In this document: positions 7,596 through 15,255 of the stretch, piece after piece
How positions within the stretch are numbered: the first letter of the stretch is position 1
How the letters are laid out: every line of letters begins with the position of its first letter
NCBI GenBank assembly: GCA_964344215.1
Contig: CAYFMP010000020.1
Span: 1-52,692, forward strand
Length of the DNA: 52,692 nucleotides
Direction of reading: 5' to 3'
Source: CAYFMP01 sp964344215
Lineage (GTDB): Bacteria; Pseudomonadota; Alphaproteobacteria; Rhodospirillales; Casp-alpha2
Program-made: the position numbers and the translations under genes
Notes under the pieces: model-generated
What the model saw: only the letters and a program-made list of their open reading frames with translations
What the model was told of the DNA's origin: nothing
The model's database searches: none

Positions 7596-9518
7596 ATGAG
7601 CAAAGCTTACGAGGAAGCCTATCGGCGTTCGCTCGAAGACCCGGAGGGGTTCTGGGGCGAGGTGGCGGGCGAGATCGACTGGATCAAGCCCTGGGAGAGC
7701 GTGTTGGATTCGTCGAACCCGCCGTTCCATCGCTGGTTCGCCGGCGCCGAGTGCAACACGTGCTACAACGCGCTAGACCGCCACGCCGATAAGGGCCGTG
7801 GCGATCAGCCGGCGCTGATCTACGATTCCCCGGTCACCGGCGGCACGGTCCGCACCTACACCTACCGCGAGCTCAGGGACGAAGTCGCCAGGTTCGCCGG
7901 CGTGCTCAGAGGGCAGGGCGTCGAAAAGGGCGATCGGGTCATCGTCTACATGCCGATGGTCCCCGAAGCGGCCATCGCCATGCTGGCCTGTGCGCGCATC
8001 GGCGCCGTCCATTCCGTCGTCTTCGGCGGCTTCGCCGCCAACGAGCTGGCCGTACGCATCGACGACGCCAAGCCGAAGTGCATGGTCACCGCGTCGTGCG
8101 GCATCGAGGTCGGCCGCGTCATCGAGTACATGCCGCTGCTCGACGGCGCCATCGAGCTGTCCTCGCACAAACCGTCGAGCTGCATCGTCCTGCAAAGGCC
8201 CGAACACACTTGCGAGCTTGCGGCCGGGCGCGACATCGATTGGGCGGAGGCGATGCAGACGGCCGAGCCGGCCGAGTGCGTCGCCGTCGCCGCCACCGAC
8301 CCGCTCTACATCCTCTATACCTCGGGCACCACCGGCCAGCCGAAGGGCGTGGTCCGCGACAACGGCGGCCACATGGTGGCGCTGAAGTGGTCGATGAAGA
8401 ACATCTACGGGGTCGATCCCGGCGACGTCTACTGGGCGGCCTCCGACGTCGGCTGGGTGGTCGGCCATTCCTACATCGTCTACGCGCCTTTGCTGCACGG
8501 CTGCACCACCGTCCTCTACGAAGGCAAGCCGGTCGGCACGCCGGACGCCGGCGCCTTCTGGCGGGTGATCTCCGATCACCGCGTCCGTGTCATGTTCACG
8601 GCGCCGACCGCGTTCCGCGCCATCAAGCGCGAGGACCCGGAAGGCCTGCTGATGAAGCCCTACGACCTCAGCCGCTTCGAGACCCTGTTCCTGGCCGGCG
8701 AACGGACCGACCCCGACACCCTGCATTGGGCGGAAGCGAAGATCGGCGTGCCGGTCATCGACCACTGGTGGCAGACCGAAACCGGCTGGGCGATCGCCGC
8801 CAACTGCGTCGGCTTGGGCGCGTTTCCGGTCAAGCCGGGCTCGCCGACCAAGGCGGTGCCGGGCTGGGACGTGCGTATCCTCGACGACCAGTGCAACGAG
8901 GTGAAGCGCGGCGCCATCGGCGCCATCTGCGTGCGATTGCCGCTGCCGCCGTCGTCGCTGCCGACCCTGTGGAACGCCGACGATCGTTTCAAGGAAGCCT
9001 ATCTCGAGGAATTCCCCGGCCACTACAAGACGGCCGACGCCGGCTACATGGACGACGACGATTACCTCTACATCATGGCCCGCACCGACGACATCATCAA
9101 CGTCGCCGGCCACAGGCTGTCGACCGGCGGCATGGAGGAAGTGCTGGCCGAGCACCCGGACGTCGCCGAGTGCGCCGTCATCGGCGCCGCCGACGACTTG
9201 AAGGGGCAGTTGCCGGTCGGCTTCCTGGTCTTGAAGGCGGGCGCCGAGAAGGACCACGCCGACATCGTTTCCGACGTCGTCGCCATGGTCAGGGAAAAGA
9301 TCGGCCCGGTCGCCGCCTTCAAGCAGGCCACCGTCGTCGAGCGGCTGCCGAAGACGCGGTCCGGCAAGATCCTGCGCGGCACCATGCAGAAGATCGCCGA
9401 CAACGAAGAGTACAGGACGCCGGCGACCATCGACGACCCGGCCATATTGGACGAGATCGCCGACGCGCTCGCCGCCATCGGCTACGCCCGTGGAAGAGAC
9501 GGCGGGAGGGCCAACTGA
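7596..9518 (+). CDS. prpE: propionyl-CoA synthetase (propionate--CoA ligase, PrpE type)
   Basis: A 640-residue AMP-forming ligase that converts propionate (or another short acid), ATP and CoA to the acyl-CoA. It opens with YEEAYRRSLEDPEGFWGEVA, the ACAS_N segment shared by Acs and PrpE, then YILYTSGTTGQPKGVVRDNG, WAASDVGWVVGHSYIVYAPL, DHWWQTETGWAIAAN and LPKTRSGKILRGTMQKIADN. The last contains the lysine that Pat-type enzymes acetylate in this family. The RDNGGH context and DHWWQTETG favour PrpE over Acs. GGGGAGGA lies five bases before the ATG. The stop overlaps the next gene by one base (TGATG), so it is translationally coupled to an SDR. Confidence 0.9.
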   Translation: MSKAYEEAYRRSLEDPEGFWGEVAGEIDWIKPWESVLDSSNPPFHRWFAGAECNTCYNALDRHADKGRGDQPALIYDSPVTGGTVRTYTYRELRDEVARFAGVLRGQGVEKGDRVIVYMPMVPEAAIAMLACARIGAVHSVVFGGFAANELAVRIDDAKPKCMVTASCGIEVGRVIEYMPLLDGAIELSSHKPSSCIVLQRPEHTCELAAGRDIDWAEAMQTAEPAECVAVAATDPLYILYTSGTTGQPKGVVRDNGGHMVALKWSMKNIYGVDPGDVYWAASDVGWVVGHSYIVYAPLLHGCTTVLYEGKPVGTPDAGAFWRVISDHRVRVMFTAPTAFRAIKREDPEGLLMKPYDLSRFETLFLAGERTDPDTLHWAEAKIGVPVIDHWWQTETGWAIAANCVGLGAFPVKPGSPTKAVPGWDVRILDDQCNEVKRGAIGAICVRLPLPPSSLPTLWNADDRFKEAYLEEFPGHYKTADAGYMDDDDYLYIMARTDDIINVAGHRLSTGGMEEVLAEHPDVAECAVIGAADDLKGQLPVGFLVLKAGAEKDHADIVSDVVAMVREKIGPVAAFKQATVVERLPKTRSGKILRGTMQKIADNEEYRTPATIDDPAILDEIADALAAIGYARGRDGGRAN

Positions 9519-10291
9519 TGAGCGTCGAAGGCAAGGTCACGGTCATCACCGGCGCCGCCCAGGGCATCGGCCTGGCCTGCGCCAAGCGGTTCGCCCGCGA
9601 CGGCGCCCGTGTGATGCTGTCCGACGTCAACGCCGACAAGGGCCACGTCGAGGCCGAGGTGCTGGCCGAGGCCGGCCATGAAGCCCGCTTCACCGCCTGC
9701 GACGTCGGCGACAAAGGCCAAGTCGAGGCGCTGGTCGCGGCAGCGGTCGAGGCCTGGGGGCGGATCGACGTGATGATCTCCAACGCCGCCATCCTGTGCA
9801 TCGGCGACGTCCTGGACCTGGAAGAAGAGGACCTCGACGCCGTCATCCGGGTCAACCTCAAGGGCTTCTTCCTGACCGGACAGGCCGCCGCCCGGCAGAT
9901 GGTGGCGCAGGGCGAAGGCGGCTCCATCATCAACATGTCGTCGATCCAGGCCGTCATCACCAACCCCAACCTGTTGTCGTACGCCATCTGCAAGGGCGGC
10001 GTGAAACAGTTGACCAACGCCATGGCGCTGGCGCTGGCCGACCGTGGCATCCGCGTCAACGCCATCGGCCCGGGCTCGATCGCCACCGACATGGTCAAGC
10101 AGTTGATGGTCGACGAGGCGGCCAGCCACAAGATCCTGTCGCGCACCCCGATCGGGCGGCTGGGCGAGCCCGAGGAGATCGCCGCCATCGCCGCCTTCCT
10201 GGCCAGCGACGAGGCCAGCTACATCACCGGCGAGACGATCTACGCCGACGGCGGCCGATTGGGACTCAACTACACGGTACCGGTGGCTTAG
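9518..10291 (+). CDS. SDR-family NAD(P)-dependent oxidoreductase
   Basis: A 257-residue classical short-chain dehydrogenase: VTVITGAAQGIGLACAKRFA (Rossmann TGxxxGIG), ACDVGD, ISNAAIL (NNAG variant), INMSSIQ with the catalytic Ser, YAICK (YxxxK catalytic pair), and IGPGSIATDM. The C-terminus carries YITGETIYADGGRLGLNYTV, usual for 3-oxoacyl/sugar/polyol-type SDRs. It is coupled to the upstream acyl-CoA ligase by a one-base overlap and may oxidise or reduce an intermediate of the same pathway. Acid after beta-2 (SDVNADK) points to NAD rather than NADP preference. The exact substrate is not readable. Confidence 0.9.
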   Translation: MSVEGKVTVITGAAQGIGLACAKRFARDGARVMLSDVNADKGHVEAEVLAEAGHEARFTACDVGDKGQVEALVAAAVEAWGRIDVMISNAAILCIGDVLDLEEEDLDAVIRVNLKGFFLTGQAAARQMVAQGEGGSIINMSSIQAVITNPNLLSYAICKGGVKQLTNAMALALADRGIRVNAIGPGSIATDMVKQLMVDEAASHKILSRTPIGRLGEPEEIAAIAAFLASDEASYITGETIYADGGRLGLNYTVPVA

Positions 10292-10301
10292 AGAAGATTC
10301 G

Positions 10302-11357
10302 TCAAGCGCCCGGATCGGGCTCTTCTTCCGCCTCGGAGGAGGGAGCGTCGGCTGCGGCCGGCTCGTCCGGGGTTTCCTCGGCCGCCGGCTCCTCGGATGC
10401 GGGTTCGGCCGCCGGCTCCTCGGGTGCGGGTTCGGCCGCGGCCGGCTCCTCGGATGCGGGTTCGGATGCGGCCGGTTCTTCGGATGCGGCCGGCTCCTCG
10501 GGTGCTGTTTCGGGTGCCGGCTCCTCGGATGCGGGTTCGGCCGCCGGCTCGTCCGGGGTTTCCTCGGGCGCCGGCTCCTCGGGTGTCGCCGCAGGCGCCT
10601 CGCCGAACACGGCCGCCGCGTCGGGTTCCTCGTGCGCCGCTTCGGGGGCGGCTGGCGCGGTGTCGCCGAACACGGCGGCGGCGTCCGGTTCCGCCGCCGG
10701 CATCTCGGGCGCTGCCGCTTCGGGGACACTCGCCGCTTCGGACTGCGGCGCGGCTTGCGGTTCGGCTGGGGTTTCCGGGGCGACGGGGTTGATGCCGTCC
10801 GGCGCCGTCGCCGCGCCCGGCGTATGCACGGTGCCGGCCTTGGCCCGCGCGATGGCGACGACCTTCTCGAGATCGGCGCCGGAACACAGGCCGAGCCCGA
10901 CCGGGTTCTGCGGCTTGATGTTGGGCGTGTTCCAGTGGGTGCGGTCGCGAATGGCGTTGATGGTCGGCTTGGTGGTGCCGATCAGCTTCGAGATCTGGGC
11001 GTCGGTCAGTTCCGGGTAGTTGCGGAGCAGCCAGGCGATGGCGTCGGGGCGGTCCTGGCGCTTCGATACCGGCGTGTAGCGCGCACCCTTCTGGCGCACC
11101 TTCGGCTGCGGGATGGTCGGCTTGGCCATCTCGAGGCGAGCGTCGGGATCGGTTTCGCAGCGCTCGATCTCCTCCTTGGTCAGCTCGCCGCCGGCGATCG
11201 GGTCGAGGCCCTGCATGCCGACCGCCACCTCGCCGTCGGCGATGGCCTGGACTTCCAGTTCATGCAGGCTGCAGAACGCCGCCACCTGGTCGAAGGTGAG
11301 CGTCGTGTTGTCGATGAGCCAAACAGCCGTCGCCTTTGGCATCAGGGGAGCTGCCAT
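10302..11357 (-). CDS. trcR: cell-cycle transcriptional regulator TrcR (DUF1013) with a long low-complexity tail
   Basis: A 351-residue protein. Residues 1-180 are the conserved alphaproteobacterial TrcR/DUF1013 protein: MPKATAVWLIDNTTLTFDQV, AIADGEVAVGMQGLDPIAGG, and a helix-turn-helix-like part DAIAWLLRNYPELTDAQISK ending with THWNTPNIKPQNPVGLGLCS. Residues about 186-351 are an Ala/Pro/Glu tail built of degenerate EEPAAEPAS and ETPDEPAA units plus two copies of EPDAAAVFG. The tail is acidic and surely unstructured. It is encoded by imperfect tandem repeats (about 10305-10800) that could expand, contract or misassemble. Adjacent to the quinone oxidoreductase and DUF1192 genes, a neighbourhood I associate with TrcR in related alphaproteobacteria. 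Confidence 0.88.
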   Translation of the reverse strand: MAAPLMPKATAVWLIDNTTLTFDQVAAFCSLHELEVQAIADGEVAVGMQGLDPIAGGELTKEEIERCETDPDARLEMAKPTIPQPKVRQKGARYTPVSKRQDRPDAIAWLLRNYPELTDAQISKLIGTTKPTINAIRDRTHWNTPNIKPQNPVGLGLCSGADLEKVVAIARAKAGTVHTPGAATAPDGINPVAPETPAEPQAAPQSEAASVPEAAAPEMPAAEPDAAAVFGDTAPAAPEAAHEEPDAAAVFGEAPAATPEEPAPEETPDEPAAEPASEEPAPETAPEEPAASEEPAASEPASEEPAAAEPAPEEPAAEPASEEPAAEETPDEPAAADAPSSEAEEEPDPGA

Positions 11358-11483
11358 CTCGATTTCTTCCCATTCCAGAAAGCGCCGATTCGATTGCGGG
11401 ATCGGCGGATTACGGTAATCGATCGGGCTCTTTATACCGCCGCTTTCTCGGTTCGGTCAAACACGTCTGCGGCGGTCCCGGCA

Positions 11484-12473
11484 TTACGCCGTCAGCACGA
11501 TCTTGCCGGTGTGACCGGCGCTTTCCATCAGGCGGTGCGCCTCGGCCGCTTCCCCGAGCGGCAGGGTTGCGTGGACGACCGTGCGGATCCGCTTGTCGGC
11601 CAGCAGCGGCCACACCCGCTCGGTGAGCTGGCGGGCGACCTCGGCCTTGAAGTCGCGGGGCCGGCTGCGCAGGGTCGAGCCCGTGTAGACCAGCCGTTTC
11701 AGCATGATCGGCATCAGGTTGATGTCGACCTTCGAACCCTGGTTGAAGGCGAGCTGGACGATACGGCCGTCGGGCCGCGCCGCCTTGATGTTGCGCTCGA
11801 TGTAGGGGCCGCCGACGATGTCGAGGATGACGTCGGCGCCGCCGAATTCCTGGCGGACGACCTCGACGAAGTCCTCGGCGGCGTAATCGACGACGCGCTC
11901 GGCGCCGAGCTCGGCTGAGACGGCGCAGCGCTCGGCCGGGCTGTCGGTGGCGATCACGCTGGCCCCGAACGCACGGCCGAGCTGGATCGAGGTGGTGCCA
12001 AGGCCGCCGGCGCCGCCGTGCACCAGGAACACCTCGCCCGCCTCGAGGCCGGCGCCCATGAAGATGTTGCTCCAGATCGTGAAATAGGTTTCAGGCAAAG
12101 ACGCCGCCTCGATCAGATCGAGGCCGTCGGGGACGGCCAGGCAATGCCCGGCGTCGACCGCGCAGTACTCGGCGTAGCCGCCGCCGGCCGTCAACGCACA
12201 CACCCGATCGCCGACCGACCACGCGTCCGCGCCGCCGCCGACGGCGACGACCTCGCCGGCGATCTCCAGCCCCGGCAGGTCGGAATCGCCTTTCGGCGGC
12301 GGATACAGGCCCTTGCGCTGGACGATGTCGGGGCCGTTGACGCCGGCCGCGGCGATGCGGATCAGGACCTCGCCGTCGCCGGGCCCGGGTATCGGCCGGA
12401 CGGCCGGTTTGAGAACCTCCGGTCCGCCGGGTTCGGAGATCTCTACGCAGGTCATGGTGTCGGCGTCGGTCAT
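11484..12473 (-). CDS. NAD(P)H-quinone oxidoreductase (PIG3/zeta-crystallin family)
   Basis: A 329-residue medium-chain dehydrogenase/reductase without catalytic zinc. It has the GroES-like N-terminal domain (AAAGVNGPDIVQRKGLYPPP, then LPGLEIAGEVVAVG) and the nucleotide-binding domain with VHGGAGGLGTTSIQLGRAFG, FDVILDIVGG-type strand VILDIVGGPYIERNIKAA, and a C-terminal LPLGEAAEAHRLMESAGHTG KI segment characteristic of PIG3. Catalyses one-electron reduction of quinones using NADPH. Start at 12473 is backed by GGAG seven bases upstream. Same strand as trcR but about 125 bases away; divergent from the DUF1192 gene. Confidence 0.92.
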   Translation of the reverse strand: MTDADTMTCVEISEPGGPEVLKPAVRPIPGPGDGEVLIRIAAAGVNGPDIVQRKGLYPPPKGDSDLPGLEIAGEVVAVGGGADAWSVGDRVCALTAGGGYAEYCAVDAGHCLAVPDGLDLIEAASLPETYFTIWSNIFMGAGLEAGEVFLVHGGAGGLGTTSIQLGRAFGASVIATDSPAERCAVSAELGAERVVDYAAEDFVEVVRQEFGGADVILDIVGGPYIERNIKAARPDGRIVQLAFNQGSKVDINLMPIMLKRLVYTGSTLRSRPRDFKAEVARQLTERVWPLLADKRIRTVVHATLPLGEAAEAHRLMESAGHTGKIVLTA

Positions 12474-12579
12474 GGCGGGCTCCGTGCACTCGGTTCTCTT
12501 TTTTCGGACGGCCGGAACGTACTAATATGCAGAAGCGCGGCTGGCAAGACCGGCGCCGCAGCCCGAGGGAGTAGCAGCG

Positions 12580-12762
12580 ATGGACACCGACGATCTGGAA
12601 CCGCAACAACCGAAGCCCGAGCCGAAGAACCTGGAAGTGATGTCGATCGAGGCGCTGGCCGAGTACATCGAGGAGCTGGAAGCCGAGATCGCCCGGGTCC
12701 GCGAGATGATCGCTTCCAAGGAGGCGGCCCGCGACGGCGCCGAGAGCGTCTTCAAGACCTAG
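12580..12762 (+). CDS. DUF1192 small coiled-coil protein
   Basis: A 60-residue protein with a Pro-rich start and a core VMSIEALAEYIEELEAEIAR followed by REMIASKEAARDGAESVFKT. This is the DUF1192 pattern of a short N-terminal tail and one amphipathic helix pair ending in GAxxxFK. Found next to quinone oxidoreductase and TrcR genes in alphaproteobacteria; function unknown. GGGAG lies about ten bases before the ATG. The stop codon shares bases with the stop of the opposing membrane-protein gene (12759-12762). Confidence 0.88.
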   Translation: MDTDDLEPQQPKPEPKNLEVMSIEALAEYIEELEAEIARVREMIASKEAARDGAESVFKT

Positions 12763-12995
12763 AGCGGCTCGCCTTCGCCACCCGCCCGTCGGGCGCGGCG
12801 CCGATGCAGGAAAAACAGCAGCCAGCCGAAGACGCCCAACAGCAGCACGACGACCAGCCAGCCCAGCCTGGGTCCGAACGGGCACCGCGCGCCTTCGGGG
12901 CGCAGCCATGGTCCGGCCGCCGGCGACAGCGCCACGTGCAGCAGCGGCAGGCCGTAGCCGACGAGCAACACGATCGAGGCGGCGAGCGGACTCAT
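12759..12995 (-). CDS. small two-span inner-membrane protein
   Basis: A 78-residue protein not recognised by family. Two hydrophobic segments, SIVLLVGYGLPLLHVAL (about 7-23) and LGWLVVVLLLGVFGWLLFFL (about 44-63), are separated by a short loop with one Cys, and followed by a basic tail HRRRARR, which predicts the C-terminus in the cytosol. GGAG eight bases before the ATG supports the start. Its stop overlaps the stop of the convergent DUF1192 gene by four bases. Coding status rests on ribosome-binding site, hydrophobic pattern and tight packing. Confidence 0.65.
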   Translation of the reverse strand: MSPLAASIVLLVGYGLPLLHVALSPAAGPWLRPEGARCPFGPRLGWLVVVLLLGVFGWLLFFLHRRRARRAGGEGEPL

Positions 12996-13033
12996 GGCGG
13001 CGTCTCCGTGACCGGACCGGCGGTCGGCGCAGC

Positions 13034-13358
13034 TTAGAGCACTATCCGGTTAATTGGGATCAATTTGATGGGAGCAAATCGGGTTCCCGGGCAGGCGCGG
13101 CCACGGGGCCACGGGGTGTCCCCGTCTTTCTGCTGTCGGGGGGCGCCCCCGGTGACCCCCGGGACGCGATGCGGGACATCGGGCGAGCGTCGCAACGCCC
13201 GCAGGGAGGCGATTTGCCCCACCTCAGGCCGGGCGCCTTTGCGCCGTGGCGGCGTTGCGCTTGTTCGGAGATGGGCCGCATCGCCAGGCCAACCGCGCCT
13301 GGCCACGACGCAAATTCGTCCCGGTCAAATGGTTCCAATCAGCCGGATAGTGCTCTAA
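13034..13358. repeat. MITE-like element with about 34 bp inverted ends
   Basis: The left end (13034-13068) starts TTAGAGCACTATCCGG. The right end (13325-13358) is its inverse complement, ending CCGGATAGTGCTCTAA, with 16 identical terminal bases and further similarity inward (TTAATTGGGATCAATTTGA against CTGATTGGAACCATTTGA). The interior is GC-rich with a strong local palindrome (GGGGGGCGCCCCCGG, about 13138-13152) and no gene. Related end sequences occur at 17808-17922. A nonautonomous mobile or REP-type element is the best reading. Confidence 0.65.
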
Positions 13359-13409
13359 CACGCCGGCCCCGGCCGCGGTCAAAGCGCAATCGCCGCCATT
13401 AACGCTAAT

Positions 13410-13522
13410 TTAACGGCTTCTCGGATAGGGTCCGAGGCGTGGATGAGGATCAACATCATCCACTCAACTTCGACGCCTCCCTGTTGAACACTCGCCGCCC
13501 CACACTCGGGGCGGCCTTTTTT
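13410..13522 (+). ncRNA. candidate small RNA (or attenuated leader) ending in a strong terminator
   Basis: Between the inverted-repeat element and the thioesterase genes there is a compact structured segment. An outer stem GAGGCGT/ACGCCTC (13434-13440 with 13473-13479) encloses an inner stem GGATGA/TCATCC (13441-13446 with 13456-13461). A C-rich linker CCCTGTTGAACACTC follows, then a perfect terminator hairpin with six Ts. This is the layout of a trans-acting sRNA with a CUCC-type loop. The same bases also contain a 14-codon frame, MRINIIHSTSTPPC (13443-13487), with GAGG five bases before it, so a leader peptide is an alternative. The 5' end is a guess. Confidence 0.5.
13494..13522 (+). terminator. 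intrinsic terminator
   Basis: Perfect eight-base stem GCCGCCCC / GGGGCGGC (13494-13501 with 13508-13515), six-base loop, followed by CTTTTTT. It points in the plus direction. No protein gene lies directly upstream, so it most likely ends the candidate small RNA described here. Confidence 0.85.
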
Positions 13523-13667
13523 CGTCCGGGCCGGGCCGGGCCCGAAAAAAATTGGGGCACTCGAAATATATAGCAACGGAGGTATTGACCGGGATAGGCC
13601 GGGGTGGTTAGAGTCGCGACCGTACAATCCAGTTTCAGGCGAGTTTAACAGGGTTAGGCAATAAAGC

Positions 13668-13699
13668 GGGGGCTGCCGGAGGGCGGCCCCCAATAATTT
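13668..13699 (+). terminator. stem-loop, possible second terminator upstream of the thioesterase genes
   Basis: GGGGGCTGCC (13668-13677) pairs with GGCGGCCCCC (13682-13691) around a four-base loop, followed by AATAATTTT. The stem is very stable but the T-run is interrupted. The 145 bases before it (13523-13667) hold no gene but include CGAAATATATAGCAACGGAGG and may be a second short transcript. Nothing else is seen in this part of the stretch. Confidence 0.5.
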
Positions 13700-13748
13700 T
13701 GGCTCCCCGATCATTTTGCTCCGCAACCGACGGTTCGAACGCGTTGTC

Positions 13749-14204
13749 ATGGACACCCGCCAATCACGGTCCGACTATCCGCATTTCCTGGCCATCCAGA
13801 CGCGCTGGTCGGACAACGACATTTACGGTCACGTCAACAACGTCACCTATTATTCCTACTTCGACACGGTGGTGAACTGCTACCTGATCGACGAGGGCGG
13901 GCTCGACATCCACGAAGGTGCGGTGATCGGTATCGCCGTCGAGACTCACTGCAATTTCTTTCAACCCGTCACCTATCCGGAAACCATCGAGGCCGGCCTG
14001 CGGGTCGGCCACATCGGCACGTCGAGCGTCCGCTACGAGATCGGCATCTTCCGCGAGGGCGAGGCCGAAGCGGCGGCCGGCGGGCATTTCGTGCATGTCT
14101 TCGTCGACCGCGAAGCCAACAGGCCGGTCCCCATTCCGGAGCCCTTGCGCTCCGCCCTGGAGCGCATCCGAACCGCGGACCGCGAGGCGGCTTCCGATGA
14201 GTGA
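13749..14204 (+). CDS. 4-hydroxybenzoyl-CoA thioesterase-family acyl-CoA thioesterase
   Basis: A 151-residue single hotdog-fold protein that hydrolyses acyl-CoA. The signature TRWSDNDIYGHVNNVTYYSY (about residues 18-37) carries the catalytic Asp of the 4HBT family, followed by AVETHCNFFQPVTYPETIEA and a typical C-terminal strand HVFVDREANRPVPIPEPLRS. Cytosolic. Start at 13749 is where the family begins; no clear ribosome-binding site is visible and an earlier TTG at 13716 is possible. Its last eight bases overlap the ATG of a second, similar thioesterase, so both are made from one message. The pair may form a heteromer, which is inference. Confidence 0.88.
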   Translation: MDTRQSRSDYPHFLAIQTRWSDNDIYGHVNNVTYYSYFDTVVNCYLIDEGGLDIHEGAVIGIAVETHCNFFQPVTYPETIEAGLRVGHIGTSSVRYEIGIFREGEAEAAAGGHFVHVFVDREANRPVPIPEPLRSALERIRTADREAASDE

Positions 14205-14628
14205 CGCGCACAGCCTGACCCGGGCCGATTTCCCTTACGTCATCGCGGTGCCGACCCGGTGGAGCGACAACGACATGCTCGGCCACGTCAACAACGTCGT
14301 CTATTACCGCTACTTCGAGGCCGCCGTGGTGCGCTTCATGATGGAGGAGGCCGGTGTCGACTGGCTCGGCGACCCCGTCCACCCGCAGGCCGTCGAAACC
14401 CTGTGCCGGTTCCATCGGCCGCTGTCGTTCCCCGATACGGTGGACGCCGCCCTTCGCGTCGAACGCATCGGCAATTCGAGCGTCACCTTCGCCCTTGCCC
14501 TGTTCGGCAGCGGCGACCAGACGCCGGCGGCGAGCGGCCACTTCGTGGAGGTGTTCACCGATCAGGCCGAGCAGAAATCGGCGCCGATCCCGGAGCCCAA
14601 GCGCGCCGTCTTCGAACGCTTTATGTGA
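14197..14628 (+). CDS. second 4HBT-family acyl-CoA thioesterase, paralogue of the preceding gene
   Basis: A 143-residue hotdog-fold thioesterase with TRWSDNDMLGHVNNVVYYRY, AVETLCRFHRPLSFPDTVDA and GHFVEVFTDQAEQKSAPIPE. It lines up along its whole length with the upstream product, so a local duplication is likely. It begins eight bases inside the previous gene, which implies coupled translation. The catalytic Asp in SDNDMLGH is kept. Substrate unknown. The next gene is convergent and lies about 70 bases away. Confidence 0.88.
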   Translation: MSDAHSLTRADFPYVIAVPTRWSDNDMLGHVNNVVYYRYFEAAVVRFMMEEAGVDWLGDPVHPQAVETLCRFHRPLSFPDTVDAALRVERIGNSSVTFALALFGSGDQTPAASGHFVEVFTDQAEQKSAPIPEPKRAVFERFM

Positions 14629-14701
14629 GCGCAAAACCTGAGCGCGCCCGGCCCTGAAAGCACCGGGCCGGACGCGCCGTCGGCAGGTCGGCAAGCCGCG
14701 C

Positions 14702-15154
14702 CTAGGCGGCTTTCTTGCTTTCGATCGCCTTGGTGCCGATGGCGATCTTACGCGGCTTCTTCTCTTCCGGCACTTCGCGCACGAGGTCGATGTGCAGCAA
14801 GCCGTTGACCAAGTCGCCGCCGACCACGTTGACGTGCTCGGCCAACTCGAAACGGCGCTCGAACGCGCGGCCGGCAATGCCGCGGTGCAGGTACGTGACG
14901 TCCTCGTCTTCGGTTTCTCTCAACCGGCCGGAGACCACGAGAGTGTTCTCCTTGACGGTGACGTCGAGGTCGTCTTCGCCGAAACCGGCGACTGCCATGG
15001 TGATTCGGTAGCCGTCCTCGCCCACCTGCTCGATGTTGTAGGGCGGGTAGGCGGTGGCGCTCGAATCCATCCGCGCGGCGGCATCCATCAGCCGCTGCAT
15101 GCGGTCGAAGCCGACGGAATGGCGAAACAGAGGTGAAAAGTCGCTGGTACGCAT
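14702..15154 (-). CDS. small heat-shock protein, Hsp20/IbpA family
   Basis: A 150-residue alpha-crystallin-type chaperone that holds unfolding proteins until refolding by DnaK/ClpB. It starts MRTSDFSPLFRHSVGFDRMQ, the IbpA-like N-terminus, and has the crystallin core YPPYNIEQVGEDGYRITMAV, LVVSGRLRE, YLHRGIAGRAFERRFELAEH and LLHIDLVREVPEEKKPRKI with the terminal IxI-type motif (KIAI). Two in-frame ATGs exist; the one at 15154 is chosen because AGGAGG is eight bases from it but only two from the ATG at 15160, and because family members begin with MRT. The 5' leader looks like a ROSE-type thermometer. Confidence 0.92.
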   Translation of the reverse strand: MRTSDFSPLFRHSVGFDRMQRLMDAAARMDSSATAYPPYNIEQVGEDGYRITMAVAGFGEDDLDVTVKENTLVVSGRLRETEDEDVTYLHRGIAGRAFERRFELAEHVNVVGGDLVNGLLHIDLVREVPEEKKPRKIAIGTKAIESKKAA

Positions 15155-15160
15155 AGCCAT

Positions 15161-15255
15161 ATCCTCCTTTGCGAAGAAGCTACATGGGTTCTCCGGGTCC
15201 GCCGATGTGGCCGAACCCTCTATGGATCCCCGGCATCGGCCAGGGGGTTCAGGCG
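15161..15255 (-). promoter_or_regulatory. candidate ROSE-like RNA thermometer in the hsp20 leader
   Basis: Read on the minus strand, the ribosome-binding site lies in a short hairpin: CTTCTT (pairing arm), loop CGCA, then AAGGAG of the Shine-Dalgarno site. One pair is a T-G wobble. This resembles the weak anti-Shine-Dalgarno stem of ROSE elements before alphaproteobacterial hsp20 genes. Upstream arms GGGTTC/GAACCC and GCCGATG/CATCGGC could form further stems. Presence before an hsp20 gene fits, but the fold has not been computed and the left boundary is approximate. Confidence 0.5.

Noticed and set aside
8078..9517. A long plus-strand frame running through prpE into the SDR gene
   Set aside because: Only the part from 9518 reads as protein with motifs; the upstream part is the +1 shadow of prpE.
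10397..10800. Tandem GC-rich repeats considered as a repeat locus on their own
   Set aside because: They lie in frame within the TrcR tail and encode Pro/Ala/Glu units.
13060..13338. Open frames of about 90 codons on both strands inside the inverted-repeat element
   Set aside because: They follow the repeat ends, overlap each other in several frames and have no ribosome-binding site or family pattern.
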